Source of the DNA: Phytophthora sp. 'mugwort'
Lineage: Eukaryota; Oomycota; Peronosporomycetes; Peronosporales; Peronosporaceae
Length of the DNA stretch: 64,000 nt
Assembly (NCBI GenBank): GCA_033558025.1
Contig: JAUCEF010000006.1
Span: 930,001-994,000, forward strand
Reading direction: 5' to 3'
Each line of letters begins with the position of its first letter. The stretch's first letter is position 1. The notes under the pieces are model-generated. The model saw only the letters and a list, made by a program, of their open reading frames with translations. It was not told where the DNA came from and searched no databases. Shown one piece after another: positions 19,257-30,846 of the stretch. Position numbers and translations under genes: made by a program.

Positions 19257-20477
19257 ATGGAGTTGGATCGGGATGATCAGCAATTTGTGAGCAGAGCCAA
19301 TGTGTCACCGTTTTTCACAAGCTCTAAAGCATCAGCAGCATCGCCACAGTCTTGGGATCTGCACGATGTGGATTACCTGCTACCAGATCCAGTTGTGACC
19401 TCTACTCGTTCTTGCTTCCAGGACTCGTCGAGAAAGTACTCCTCCTGTCTTCACGAGTGTGAGATCGAGTACTCTTCAGAGTTTGATGATACAGTGAGAC
19501 CTCTAGCCTTTCGATCTGGGGCCTATTGGCAGGATATGTCAACAAGTGAAGCTGCCACGAGCGAGTTCTCGACCTTCGTCGCCGACGATGTCTTCACTGA
19601 CAAGGTGGTTGCTGCATCGAAGTCACCATCTTCAGAGTCGAGCCATGGAAAGCTGAAGCCACTTCTTGTCCACGCTAGTACGTGCATTGATGAAGACCTT
19701 GTTGCGAACATCAAGAACCAGGTGAACGTGGTCTCGCCGACGACGGTTCACAGGAAGATGCTTGTGACGGACAATGACCTGAGACTCTTCTCAGTGGCTA
19801 ACATGAGAACACTCAATAGACGGAAAGGAGCGTTGAAGAGCTCCCAACGGTTGGGGCATCACACCAAAATGGCCAAAGTTTGCCCTGCTCCAACCCTTTC
19901 CGTACCACGAACAATGCATTGCCAACACATTAAACACTGTGCGTCTCTTGAAGGTGACATCGATGACCACGCTGTTCGAGCTCTAAGAAAGACCACGAGT
20001 CTGGATCAATCCGCATGGTGTGCACCAGCCTTCGATCCGCGATGGTATTTGGGGCACACGGAGGGTTTACACGGGATTCAGCCCAAGTTGTGGAGCCCGA
20101 TGCATTCCTCCACGCCGATGGGTTACAGCGGTACCAACCTTTATCGCCTCACTCATCACCAAGTGAGCTTGCAGCAGCCACAGCAGCCGTTGAACCAGCA
20201 CTTCCAGCTCCAGTACGAGACACCGAAGCGCAAGATTGGCATCTATTCGCCTGCCGAGCGCCGCGAGCGACTGAAGCGCTTCCACGAGAAGCGGAAGCTT
20301 CGTGTGTACCACAAGCGTATCAAATACGACTGTCGTAAGCGTCTTGCCAACTCTTGCCCTCGCATCAGAGGCCGTTTCGTTCGGAAATCCGAGTTTCTCC
20401 AAGGCGAAGAGAGTGTCAGTACCTCATCGCCACCCACTTCCGAGTCAGTGTCAAGCACGGAGGATTGTCAGTTGTAG
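19257..20477 (+). CDS. CCT-motif protein (CONSTANS/TOC1-type C-terminal motif)
   Basis: The protein has 406 residues from the ATG at 19257; the frame also has an ATG at 19236. Most of it is low-complexity Ser/His/Gln-rich sequence. Near the C-terminus, about residues 330-380, is a clear CCT motif. It starts ERRERLKRFHEKRKLRVYHK and continues with RIKYDCRKRLANSCPRIRGR, keeping the basic spacing and the RKRLA and R-x-RGRF core. In plants this motif occurs in CONSTANS-like and PRR/TOC1 proteins, where it mediates nuclear localisation and contact with HAP/NF-Y factors and DNA. No B-box or response-regulator domain is present. A nuclear, transcription-related role is inferred from the motif. Confidence 0.83.
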   Translation: MELDRDDQQFVSRANVSPFFTSSKASAASPQSWDLHDVDYLLPDPVVTSTRSCFQDSSRKYSSCLHECEIEYSSEFDDTVRPLAFRSGAYWQDMSTSEAATSEFSTFVADDVFTDKVVAASKSPSSESSHGKLKPLLVHASTCIDEDLVANIKNQVNVVSPTTVHRKMLVTDNDLRLFSVANMRTLNRRKGALKSSQRLGHHTKMAKVCPAPTLSVPRTMHCQHIKHCASLEGDIDDHAVRALRKTTSLDQSAWCAPAFDPRWYLGHTEGLHGIQPKLWSPMHSSTPMGYSGTNLYRLTHHQVSLQQPQQPLNQHFQLQYETPKRKIGIYSPAERRERLKRFHEKRKLRVYHKRIKYDCRKRLANSCPRIRGRFVRKSEFLQGEESVSTSSPPTSESVSSTEDCQL

Positions 20478-20755
20478 GGAACTCCCGCGCAGCTCAAATG
20501 TATGTGTAGCATTTCCATTGAAGCACTTTTTCCGATATATACACATTGCGTTTAGTCAATCTGACACTAAATATTCGATCAGTAATCACTCATGAAGACT
20601 CCTCAATAAAAATGATTAAAAGTGTCAAACCTTTCAGCTTGTGTATTGCTCGGTCTGTGTCTTTTTTACACTCCTTGTCACTGCAGCTACCAGCGGCAGA
20701 CTTTGCTACGAATGGGAGAATCAGCATCATCGCCCAGCCGATATCGTAAGCATGC

Positions 20756-22114
20756 TTAAGCGTTCAGCACGACCTCGGCGATCGACTGTGCGAGGTACTC
20801 AACGTTCTTGGACGTCACACCAGCCATGCTCACGCGGCCGTCCTTGGTCAGATAGATATGGTGAGTCTCGATCATGCGCGTCACCTGGGGCTCCGTCAGA
20901 CCAGTGTAGCAGAACATGCCGATCTGGTCCGTGATGTGGCGCCAGTCCGACTTGACGCCATTATCCTTCTCGATCTTCTCGATAGCCGAGCGGAGCGCCG
21001 AACGCATGGAGATAATGCGGTCAGCCATGCCCTTACACTCGCTGTACCACTGCTTCTTAAGCTGGGCGTCCGACAGGATCGTGGATACGATCAGCGAACC
21101 GTGGATGGGCGGGTTCGAGTACATCGGACGGATAATAATCTTGAGCTGCGACTGGACGCGGTCGGCCTCCTCCCTGTCGGCGGTGACGACGCTCAGAGCA
21201 CCCACACGCTCGCCGTACAAACCAAAGTTCTTAGCATACGACTGCGACAGGATGATGTTGTGGCCTTCTTTCACGAAGTGGCGGATGGCAGCAGCGTCAC
21301 GCGTGGCGTCGCCCGAGGCGAAGCCCTGGTACGCGCAGTCGAAAAATGGAATGTGCTTCTTGGCCTTCATGACGTCTGAAATCTGTTTCCACTGCTCAAG
21401 CGTGGGGTCCACGCCCGTGGGGTTGTGGGCACAAGCGTGCAACAGGAAGACTGATCCGTCGGGAGCGCCTTCCAGGTCGTTAACCAGTCCAGAGAAGTCC
21501 AAGCCACGCGAGGCAGGCTCGTAGTACGTGTAGCGACGCACTTCCATGCCAGCATTCTTCATGATGGGGATATGGTTACCCCACGTCGGGTTGGGCATGT
21601 AGATGGGGGTGCCCTGGCCTAAGAACTTGGCAAAGAACTCACCGGCAAGACGAACGCCGCCCGTGCCAGAGATGGTCTGCACGCCCGTGACGCGGCCTTC
21701 CTTCAAGGCCTTGCAGTCTTCGCCGTAGGCGAACTGCAGCGACAAGTCCACGAAGTCTTTCATGCCGGCAATGCCCGCGTACTCCTTGTTCTTGCCGGCG
21801 GCCATGATGCGCTTCTCGGCCTCGAGCACGGACGGTAGCACGTACGGCTTGCCGTTGTCGTCGCGGTAAGCACCCACACCCAGCGAGATCTTACGCGAAT
21901 CCGTGTCCTACGCACAGCAAGTATCGCCACCTGTCTGTCAGACAATACCAAAGTATGGGATCATTTGGAGCTCGTAGCGCACCTTGTTGAAGCGCTCAGT
22001 CAGACCCAGGATGGGGTCGGCAGGGCCCATGGGGACGTTGGTCAACCACTGGCCGGCCGCGGCCTTGGTGCCGAAGCTGCGCGTGGACGGGAGGAAGAAG
22101 CGGCGGGCGAGCAT
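20756..22114 (-). CDS. GOT2: Mitochondrial aspartate aminotransferase, two exons
   Basis: Exon 1 is 21983-22114 and exon 2 is 20756-21907, separated by a 75-nt intron (donor GTGCGC, acceptor TAG). Splicing joins LTERFNK to DTDSRKISLGVGAYRDD, the usual class I aminotransferase junction. The product has 427 residues. It catalyses aspartate plus 2-oxoglutarate to oxaloacetate plus glutamate with PLP. The N-terminus (MLARRFFLPSTRSFGTKAA) is a typical mitochondrial presequence. Visible family features are GAYRDDNGKPYVLPSV, the cofactor region ISGTGGVRLAGEFFAKF, HACAHNPTGVDPT, FDCAYQGFASGD, and the PLP lysine in SQSYAKNFGLYGERVG. The substrate-binding arginine lies near MFCYTGL. The length is normal and no damage is seen. 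Confidence 0.95.
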
Positions 22115-24087
22115 GGTCGCAACTGGGAATCGTGGGCCGAGGATTTTCGGGAGTGACGTGCTAGTGCATCCAAGCAACACGCCGCTAATCGGGGCTATTA
22201 GATTTTTATGTTTAAAACGCAATGGATCTTCCAATCAATCGCCGGAACAAATGAAACAATATTATGTTGTTTGCTGACATTTGCAAGTTTAATATTGGAT
22301 GGAAAAGTTTAGATATTACTTAAAACTGTGATTTTGTTTTGCGTGTACATGTAATACCCGTCATATTCCTATCTGCAACGCCGCTGCCAGTAGCTGTTGG
22401 TATGCAAGATGGTCTGACATACAACAACACTTCAGGCTGCGAAGTTCGGAGTAATCCACAATCACTCGTCGCCCCGAAGCTTTTCGATTGCCTTCTACAC
22501 TTTGCGCCACAACATATTCATTTCATTTTGGCTTCGTACCCGCCAGCGTAAATGAGATACACACTGCGTCATCACGGAGCTAAGTCGAAGCGCTTTCTCA
22601 TCTTAGCATGGGGATTACTGTAATAGCTGCATGAAGATTATTTTTATAACAGCTATTTCGTGAACAAAATGCTCCTATACGTTGGGTGTCTGTTACCTTG
22701 CAGCAGCTATATTTGAGTGAACGAAGCACTAGCACTCTAACACCGCCCCGATAACCTCGTGTGGTGGATAGGAAGGTTTTTATTGGTTGCACTCCATCAG
22801 CTCCCAAAACTGTCGTTCCATAGAAACGGGTTATGTTTTAAACAACAGAGCCTGTTTCTTGCGAAGGGCTTTTGTGTGAGAGCTTTCTTGTGGCGAAGGG
22901 GAAATGCGCAAGCGCCGGTGCCAGTGCATTGAGGAGGGCAAGGAGGTGTCGGCGCGCATGAAAATTGATGCAGTCTAGATAGCAAGGTTTTTCTGCAGTG
23001 GCCGTGTTGGAGTTTAGTACATGTATTTGATTCAGTAGCGTTTGCTAAACCTTTTTTTTTGCCGGACGGATGTGAACACTAGGAAGGCCGAAGGAGGTTT
23101 CCTCGATGCGCCTTCGGCCCCTGTGTGTGGCTGGAGCTCGAATGGGAAGCCCAAACTGGGCAGGCAACTCCGTCTCGTAGTGTATCATTGTATCACCGTG
23201 TCAAATCGAGAGACGGTTGTGTTCTGATAGGCCTTTTCTTGGCCGCGGACGCGGTGTCTCTGAGCGACGTAAATGGAAATGGAAGAAGGGTAGATTCCGT
23301 GGCCACTGCCACATGCTCCGGACCGATTTAGCCAACAAGAAATACATAGGGTGATTCGTCTCCGTCTTGGGCATCAGTGTGCACGGGTTTCAATCGCTAG
23401 ACAAATACAGAGGCCGACAGCTGGCCTGCTCCGTTGTCGCTCCGCCTGGAATCTCAATGGGTCATTATGGGACGGGTGACATTTACGGGTCAGACCGCCC
23501 TTAATGGAAGTCGGAAAATATTTCGGTGACGGCCACTCGGACGTGGCAACGGCGCATGCCACGGCGACACGGGTATAACCCTCGCGTCAAGCACGCATAG
23601 AGCAATACGTACACGCGCGCGCGGTGAGGTACCGCCCGCTAGGGGCTGAGCCTGCCGGGCCGCGTGGCATTCCACGGACTGTCTCGGGCGATTCCTACGT
23701 GACCCCCCTCCCTTTGACGCCCCTCCATCCTGGTTCCATACATCCAGTGTATTCACTGGCGTTCCTGACGACAACGACGAGCAGTGGAGCGAGGAAGCCG
23801 GCGCTTTTCTGCACCCAGCGATCCAGATGCGCTGATTGGTGGAGACGCAAGCCGTTGTTTTCTCAGTGTCGTCGCGCTCGACGCGCTGATTGGTGGAGCT
23901 TTATGAAAGTACATTTGAATTTAAGCGCGAGAGTTCAACAGGCTTACAAAGACCAAGTCAAAGCTCACTTCAACGGGCCTGTCGAAAGACAAGTAAAGTG
24001 AGATTTTTTTTTATCGGCTAAAACCGTCCCTTACAACGGAATTTCCTGACTCCAACTCAAGCACCCCACCCCCACCTTACCACCAAG
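22115..24087. other. 2 kb spacer; histone H1 promoter at right end
   Basis: No gene is supported between the aminotransferase start and histone H1. The left 1.5 kb has only short frames. The right part carries the repeated inverted CCAAT elements listed separately. The C/A-rich stretch just before 24088 is probably the H1 5' UTR. Confidence 0.45.
23829..23898 (+). promoter_or_regulatory. Duplicated inverted-CCAAT element upstream of histone H1
   Basis: The 16-base word GCGCTGATTGGTGGAG occurs exactly twice, at 23829-23844 and 23883-23898, 54 bp apart. Each copy contains ATTGG, the reverse of CCAAT, the binding site of NF-Y/HAP. They lie 190-260 bp before the H1 start codon. Exact repetition in otherwise unique sequence supports a regulatory role. 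Confidence 0.6.
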
Positions 24088-24624
24088 ATGCCGTCCGCTC
24101 CGTCCACGAAGAAGGCCAACGCCGGTCCCGGCTACTACGACCTCATTAAGGAGGCCGTACTTTCGCTCAAGGAGCGCTCGGGCTCGTCACGCCACGCTAT
24201 CGACAAGTACGTGGCTGCCAAGAAAGGCGCCAGCTACTCGAAGTCGCGCCTGAACATTGCGCTGAAGCGCGGCGTCGAGACCGGCAAGCTTGTGCCTGTT
24301 AAGGGCTCGTTTAAGCTCGCCGCTGAGGAGAAGAAGGAGGCTAAGAAGCTGGCCTCCAAGCCCACTGCTAAGAAGGCCGCTATGCCGACGAAGAAGGCAT
24401 CACCCAAGACTGCTAAGAAGCCTGCTGCTAAGAAGACTGCCGCCAAGGCCTCCAAAAAGCCCGCTGTCAAGAAGTCGGCTGCCAAAAAGACAACAAAGAG
24501 TGCCAAGAAGCCTGTCACCAAGAGGGCTACCAAGAAGGTGTCGGCTAAGAAACCGAAGACCACCAAGAAGAAAGTGGTGAAGAAGTCGGCAGCCAAGAAG
24601 ACCACCAAGACTGCGAAGAAGTAA
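24088..24624 (+). CDS. Linker histone H1
   Basis: This 178-residue single-exon protein has the linker-histone layout. A short N-terminal tail (MPSAPSTKKANA) leads into a globular winged-helix H1/H5 domain at about residues 13-80 (YYDLIKEAVLSLKERSGSS, HAIDKYVAAKKGA, LNIALKRGVETGKLVPVKG, SFKL). The 95-residue tail is built almost entirely from Lys, Ala, Thr, Ser and Pro in KK-containing units. It binds linker DNA at the nucleosome dyad and compacts chromatin. The codons are strongly GC-biased, as expected for a highly expressed gene. The exactly duplicated CCAAT-type element upstream fits histone regulation. Confidence 0.93.
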   Translation: MPSAPSTKKANAGPGYYDLIKEAVLSLKERSGSSRHAIDKYVAAKKGASYSKSRLNIALKRGVETGKLVPVKGSFKLAAEEKKEAKKLASKPTAKKAAMPTKKASPKTAKKPAAKKTAAKASKKPAVKKSAAKKTTKSAKKPVTKRATKKVSAKKPKTTKKKVVKKSAAKKTTKTAKK

Positions 24625-24783
24625 GCTACACTGCCAACCGTCACAATGTCCTCTTACTAGTTCGTGTACGATGGAGGCCGCGGTGCCGTGCCTCGACAGC
24701 CCCCTTTATTCTTATTATTCCGAATGGAATCCTATTCAATTTGCCTTTTTTTCATCCATCTGTATTGAAGATATGTGTATTAT

Positions 24784-27176
24784 CTACTGACTGAAGAGCT
24801 GTAACCGCTGTTCCTCAATAAGAGCGTGACTCTTATCGAGCTTCACTTGCAACAGATGCATCTCCTCCTGCAAGTCGACGATGACCTGATCTTTCCTTGC
24901 TATGGTTGCCTTTACGCGGTCGTGCAGGTTCGTCAGCGCCATGTCGTGCTCGTCGCGCAGCTTCTGGACTTGCTGCTGGAAGTGGCTTTCCACCGTTGCC
25001 TGCTTCTCTCGGAGCGAGGTGATCTCGATGCTCTGCTGCTGCTGAGCATACTCGCTGTCGGATTGCATAGAGCTGCAGCGTTTCTCCATCTGCGCCACTG
25101 AGTTTTCGTGTTGTCGACGCTCCTCGTGCAGTCGACGTGCCAAGTCGCTCGTTTTCTCGCCTGCTTGACGCAAATCTTGACCAAGAGCGTCGTTCTCGCG
25201 CCTCAACTCGTCGTGCAGTCGCTCCAGCTTGCTTAACTTATCATGCAGCTCCCTATTCTTCTCCATCCACACGCCCTCGATCTCGCCCGTTTGCTTGAGC
25301 TTGCGCTCGTACTCGGCTCGCTCTTGGCTGAACTTCTTCTGGGACTTCCGCTCAGCACGCTCGACCATCTGCCTGCTCTCTTCCTGAAGCTTTTCGATCA
25401 CCAGCTCGATCTTCGCATTGCGTGACTGCAGCATCTGCTTCTCCAGCTCCTGCTTCTCTTTTGCCATTTCATCGCGTAATTTGCTAGTAAGCTGCGCCTT
25501 GAACTGCTCGCACTCGATGCTCGTTTGCTCGCGCAGAGCCATAAAATCGGTCTCATATTTCGCCATGAGGTCCTGCTTCTCCTTCTGCAACTTTTCGGCT
25601 GCAGACAATAGTTTCTGCATGTTCTGCTCCTTGAGTTCGTCCATTTCTCGGGCATGCGCCAGCTTGGCTGCACGCATTTCAGCATACTGTTCGTTTCGTG
25701 TCGCCTCGCCCTCCTCCTGCAGTCGTCGGCGTTGTGTGCTGAGCTGTTGCTGCAACTCGGCATCAGCGGCGTCCAACCGCGTCATCAGTTTGGCGCGTTC
25801 TTTCTCCCTGGCATCGACTAACTTCCGTTCATAGTCGTCTTTCAATCGCTGTAGGCCAATATCACGCTCTTTTTCGAGCTGCACTTTAAGTTTCCGGCGT
25901 TCCTCGCTGGCTGCCTCGTGCGCTTTCTCTAGATCTGTCTTGCCCTTGGCTAGGATAAGCTGAATGTCGGGTTCCAGCGCTGCGACGGTCGATTTCTTGA
26001 TCTCCTCGGTCTTTTTAACGATCCATTGGTCTCGTCGAAGCTTTTCCTGCACTGCCCACCTCTCTTTTGCATCCTTGAGCTTCATCTTGAAGCGCTCAGC
26101 TTCGCGTGCAGCATTCGCATTGGCTTTCTGCGTCTCCGCCACCAACTCATCGCAACGCTTTGCCAGGTCGGACTATACGTTATGCAACAAAGTACATGTA
26201 TGTATAAGAGATAGAGAGAGAGAGATTAGCGAGAATCCGTAAGGGGCATTCAAGCCAACAAGCCATCTTACCTTTTCTGTCACCAGGTTTTGAGCAAAAT
26301 TCATTTGCTTCTCGAGCTCATTGTTCAACTTCTGCTGTTGTGCAGAAAGTCCCTGCTTCATGTGCTCTTCAGCTTGTGCCAGCAGATGCTTCGTCTTGAC
26401 GGCATCTTTCTTACGCGCCATCTTCAGCAGCTCGATTGTCTTCGTCTTGTCCTAACGGGTGAGACGTGCATGTATGTATTAGCTCTCAAATCTTATCATT
26501 GTCATATATCTGAGTAGTGTCCTCACATTCAACTCGATCATGATGGTCGCCAGCTTCTCCTTGATGCCGACATAGTACTGATGAGAATTGTTGCCGTCGT
26601 CTCGGCGACTGAAAGTCGAGCGACAGGACTGCAGTGGGGAGCGCTCTCCATCTCCAAACTGACTGCCTCCGTCTGGCCGCCCTGAGTCGTCCTCCCATGC
26701 AAACTCCTTGGGTGTTCTTCTCGCCTGTCTCGCATGATTTGATGACGCAGAGGATGCCCGACTCGAGATCGATGGCAACTGCCCTGCAGAATCACTCTCC
26801 AGCGCGTCTAGATAGTCATATATGCTGCTACCAGTGCTGCGATGACTAGCACTACTGCCTGCTTGAGAGCGAGACTCGAGTTTTTCCTGGTCCTCTCGGT
26901 GATTGTCCTGGTCCTCGTCCTCCTGCTGAGGTGATGATGAACAAGACACCGGGTCTTTGAGAGGCAGCACGCTCAGCTTCCTGGCCACTGCAAGCGGCAA
27001 CTATCGCAATGTATAGAGGTTAGTAGCTATTGACCAGCAGCCAACAAGTAATCGCAGTTCATACCCGTGTGTCCTCCTGATCGTTGTTGGAGCCTCTTGA
27101 CCTCGCTGCGAGACAACCAGCCACTCTATCAGTTATCCTCTAAAAACTCACTTATCTGGTGGCATGTCCGTACCAT
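24784..27176 (-). CDS. CEP131: CEP131/AZI1-like centriolar coiled-coil protein, five exons
   Basis: Exons on the minus strand, in order of translation, are 27152-27176, 27065-27105, 26527-27000, 26272-26451 and 24784-26172. The introns are 46-99 nt (donors GTGAGT, GTATGA, GTGAGG, GTAAGA) and all phases agree. From the ATG at 27176 the protein has about 702 residues. The frame is open further upstream to 27359, so the start is uncertain. The first 180 residues are Ser-rich and disordered. From about residue 185 to the end it is nearly continuous coiled coil. The segment KERWAVQEKLRRDQWIVKK followed by TEEIKKSTVAALEPDIQLI matches the most conserved part of CEP131/AZI1, a centriolar-satellite and basal-body protein needed for cilia. 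Oomycete zoospores are flagellated, so a basal-body role is reasonable. It is divergent from the acyl-CoA dehydrogenase gene. Confidence 0.8.
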
Positions 27177-27394
27177 GCGCTCGACGCCGGTCGGCACCGC
27201 GTTGTCGCTGCATTCTATAGCGAAAGTTGTGAATATACTGGGAGTTTCTTGGGCATTATATTTGGTTTGGCTCATTGCGATTGCCGCGATGCGTTTCCCG
27301 ACTTCAAGTTGATATAATACACACCACCTGGGCATCCGCTTGAAGTTGGGCGACGTCACTCGTCGATTCCCTTTGTTAACATCACATCACATCA

Positions 27395-28989
27395 ATGCTC
27401 CGTCAACTTCGCCACCCCATGCTCACTGCCCGCAGGGCCTGCACTGCGACCGAATGCGGACTTCTCCGCACGATGGTGCGTGCTGGCATTGCTCTGACCA
27501 GAGCGAATGAAGAAAGTAAGGTGCTAACGGATAAATGCTTGTTAACAGTCGAGCAGCAGGGACCTGGATCTGTTCACGCCGACCGAGGAGCATGGTGCGC
27601 TACGCGATATGCTAGCAGGATTCGTAAAGACAAAGGTGGAACCGCAGGCTTTGGAGCACGACCGCGAAGAGAAATTCAACGTCAAGCTCTTCCGAGAACT
27701 GGGAGACTTGGGACTGCTGGGCATCACGGCACCTGAAAAGTTCGTGTCTAGCTTGATTTACTATTGTACAAAGGATCTGAGTCTCAGCTGCTGTGTGCAT
27801 GTTAATGTGATGCCAGATACGGCGGCTCGGAGATGGATGCACTTGCGGCTGTGATCGCGCACGAGGAGCTATCGTCCAGCGACCCAGCCTTCTGCCTGTC
27901 CTTCTTGGCGCACTCGATGCTGTTCGTGAACAACGTCGCGCGCAATGCGTCAGACCTTCAGTGCCAGAAGTACCTTCCTGACGCCTGCTCGGGTGCTAAG
28001 ATCTGCGGAATGGCCATGAGTGAGCCCTCGGTCGGTACCGACGTCCTGGGCATGCGTACAACGGCGAAGAAGTCTGACTGTGGCAAGTTTTATCTACTAA
28101 ACGGAACCAAGTACGTGTTGTAGCTGTTGAATTTCCCCCTCACTTCTAATCACTCAAACAGGAGTCTCACGCTGTCTTGCTGCCCACATTCAGAATGTGG
28201 ATTACGAACGGTGCTCTAAATGACACTGAGCTGGGCGACACCTTCTTGGTCTATGCACGCACTGGCAACTCGGGAGAGGCCAAGCAGGACTTCTCGTCGT
28301 TTATCGTCGAAAAGGGCTCCGAAGGGTTCTCTTTAGGTCAGCGTATCAAGGACAAATGCGGCATGCGAGCGTCCAACACGGCCGAGCTGGTGTTCGATAA
28401 CTGCAAGGTGCCGGCGGAGAACATTGTAGGCTCAGAGGGCAGCGCCGTGCTCTGCATGATGCGCAACCTCGAGATCGAGCGCGCGACGCTGGCTGCCATG
28501 AGCCTGGGCATTGCTCGACGCTCACTGGAGATCATGTCCAACTACGCAAAGGAGCGCGAGGCCTTCGGTCGACCGCTGAACAATTTTGGGCAGATTCAGA
28601 AGAACATTGCCGAGTCGTACGCGGAGTATATGGCTGGACGTGCCTACGTGTACAACACGGCGAGGTGAGCTGAGTTGGGTTGGTGACTGCTGTGTTGAAG
28701 GTATGCTATGCTAACAATCCTTTGACGTATGTGGGTGCATCGCGGCAGGAAGCTGAAGCTGGACTCGGTGGGCAACCGCGTGGACACGGATGGCGTAAAG
28801 TTGTACTGCGGCGACATGGCAAAGCGTGTAGCGGACCGCGCCATCCAAACGTTGGGCGGATACGGATACGTTGGCGAGTACAATGTGGAGCGCCTCTGGC
28901 GTGACTCCAAGCTGCTGGAGATCGGCGGAGGCACCAACGAGTCGCACCACAAAAACATGGTGCAGGACCTCGTCCGCAACGCGTTCTGA
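27395..28989 (+). CDS. Mitochondrial acyl-CoA dehydrogenase, isovaleryl-CoA type, five exons
   Basis: Exons are 27395-27475, 27549-27739, 27817-28110, 28194-28664 and 28749-28989. The introns are 73-84 nt with donors GTGCGT, GTTCGT, GTACGT and GTGAGC. Splicing gives 425 residues, the normal family length. The N-terminus (MLRQLRHPMLTARRACTA) is a mitochondrial presequence. Family features are GLLGITAPEKYGGSEMDA, the FAD-binding AMSEPSVGTDVLGM, KMWITNGALNDTELGD, the helix AKEREAFGRPLNNFGQIQ, and LGGYGYVGEYNVERLWRDSK. The usual late catalytic Glu (YEGT in medium-chain enzymes) is Gly here (EIGGGTNES), while a Glu is present earlier in NLEIERATLA. This is the arrangement of isovaleryl-CoA dehydrogenase in leucine breakdown. 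Substrate choice is inferred from that swap. Electrons would pass to ETF. Confidence 0.9.
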
Positions 28990-30846
28990 CCGGCGGCGCT
29001 GTCGTCATCAAGAATGAGCCGCCACTGAGTCAGCGTTTTTTTTAGGGCTCTCGATAACTGAAAAAATAACGATCAAAATCGATTGCCTTGGATACACAAT
29101 TGAAGTGCAAATTCGACCTTGCAGCGGATCTCAGCGACAAGATCTGCTCAAGATATCGAAGACTTTTCGATTAAATCTTTTGCGCAAAGCGACGCGATCT
29201 TCTGTGGCCCACCGCAACGTAAAAATCCCGCCATTCAGAGGCTACATACCCGCTATGGTATGCTGGATGCCTCAATGGGGCTAGTCACTCCTGCTAGTCG
29301 TTCCAATATATATCCCATGAGTCATTGGTAGTTGCACAATCGCAGCAATTGATTTTGAGAAGGTGGCGTGATGAGCTCTTTTAAAAGAGATCCCTCTATA
29401 AGAGCAACCAACCGAAACCCTGCACGTGGCGACATTTCACTGGCGTTTCTTTTGACCAGCGGACGGCGGAAGCATGCAGCTCCTCATCCGCCTGCGCCCG
29501 GTAACCTGGTATGCGTCGACGACAACCTGCTCCTGCACCTGTGTTTATGCGGAGCGCCATCCACGATGACAACCACCTCCATCAGCCCCCTGCTCCGCCG
29601 ACTGCTGCATGCGACGTCTCATTTCACGCCTCCTCCCTTCTCGAACCGTTGTTCTTTTGCTGGGTACGTGAAATGGATGGCGAGCACACCAGACGGGTTG
29701 GCGCGCCGCGTGACAGGCCGAAACCCGCACAGCGTGTACCGAAGTGATTAGGCCAATAGCTCTCATCAGATCTGGGACGGCCGGAGGGTCATCACTTGCC
29801 ACTTATGGCGCAGTCTTTTGCAAACGGCCCGCTTGGAGGTGCGCACTTTTGGCCAATCCGAGAGCAGTCGTCTGGGAGGGGGGTTTCAATCTGAGTTCAA
29901 GGTGCTGGCAGTTTGGGTTGGGGGTCCCACCCAAACGGCTGCAGCAGCAAACGGCGGGGCATGCGACTGGCGAGTGGGGGCTAAAGCAGGCGGCGAGGGC
30001 GGCAAGGGCGTTGAGGGCCCTGTTCGAATGCCGACGCCATCCCCTTCGCCTTTGTCATGGTTGCAGTAAAAGCAAGGCTGTCTTGGATCTTTTAGCTGTC
30101 TCGCAGCACATTTCGGGCTAAAAGAGCGAAGAAAACAGGGCAGTAATCGGCTTTGGGGGGGCAAGACAACTATCCCTGCCAAATGTGATATGGCGAAGGT
30201 CGAGGTTTTTCAACTCGGAATACTGAGGCCAAGTCACGTGGTCAGTCGCCGAGGTTTTATTGGGGTCGTTCTTCTTTCCTTCGTTTTCCCAGAAACGAAT
30301 TTCAGTCATTTTCGAAAGCAAGCGAGCGGTGGCAGGCGAGGCCCCCCGAATACACGCCCCTGCGCCCTCTTTTGGAGTGACCATCACTCTGGAGGCACTG
30401 TCCAAATTCGCGCGCCACGGCAACTTGGGGTCATTCCTCAAAAGAGTGCAAAGCCCGCGGACCCACCGGCGCCGACCAGCAGCCGCCTGGGCATCGCAGT
30501 GACGCAGCTAACGACAGCACTTTTGTCGTCTGTTGCCTCTCCATCCCCGGCTGCTACCTCCACTAGCAGCAGCTTCAGCAGCACGCGGCCGGCTTCGACT
30601 AAGCTGGCGCCCGCAGCCACCATAGGCGATTTAACACTGGACGATCCTCGGGACGAGGTGGTTCATCCCGACAAGGCGGCGAAAGGAGACAAGAGTGCGG
30701 TGTTTCAGACGGCGCGCATTGAAGTGGTGAGCCCCAGCGACAGCGCCACCCCGTGGACCTCGGGCACGCCCCGAGGGCACCTCGACAGCGTCACTGGCAG
30801 CCCCCAACCGCAGCAAAACAGCGTTGCCAGCGTGCACGTCTGCGTC
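28990..30846. other. Spacer and probable 5' UTR of the BET gene
   Basis: No supported gene. Small frames at 29368-29751 and on the reverse strand have no similarity. From 30190 the frame is open into the BET protein, but its first 200 codons look non-coding. Confidence 0.4.

Noticed and set aside
24234..24644. 136-codon hydrophobic reverse frame
   Set aside because: It is the antisense of the Lys/Ala-rich histone H1 tail, which always yields Leu/Phe/Ala-rich frames.
29368..29751. 127-codon frame and a 60-residue inner frame starting MTTTSISPLLRRLLH
   Set aside because: The inner N-terminus could mimic a mitochondrial presequence, but nothing follows that resembles a mature protein.
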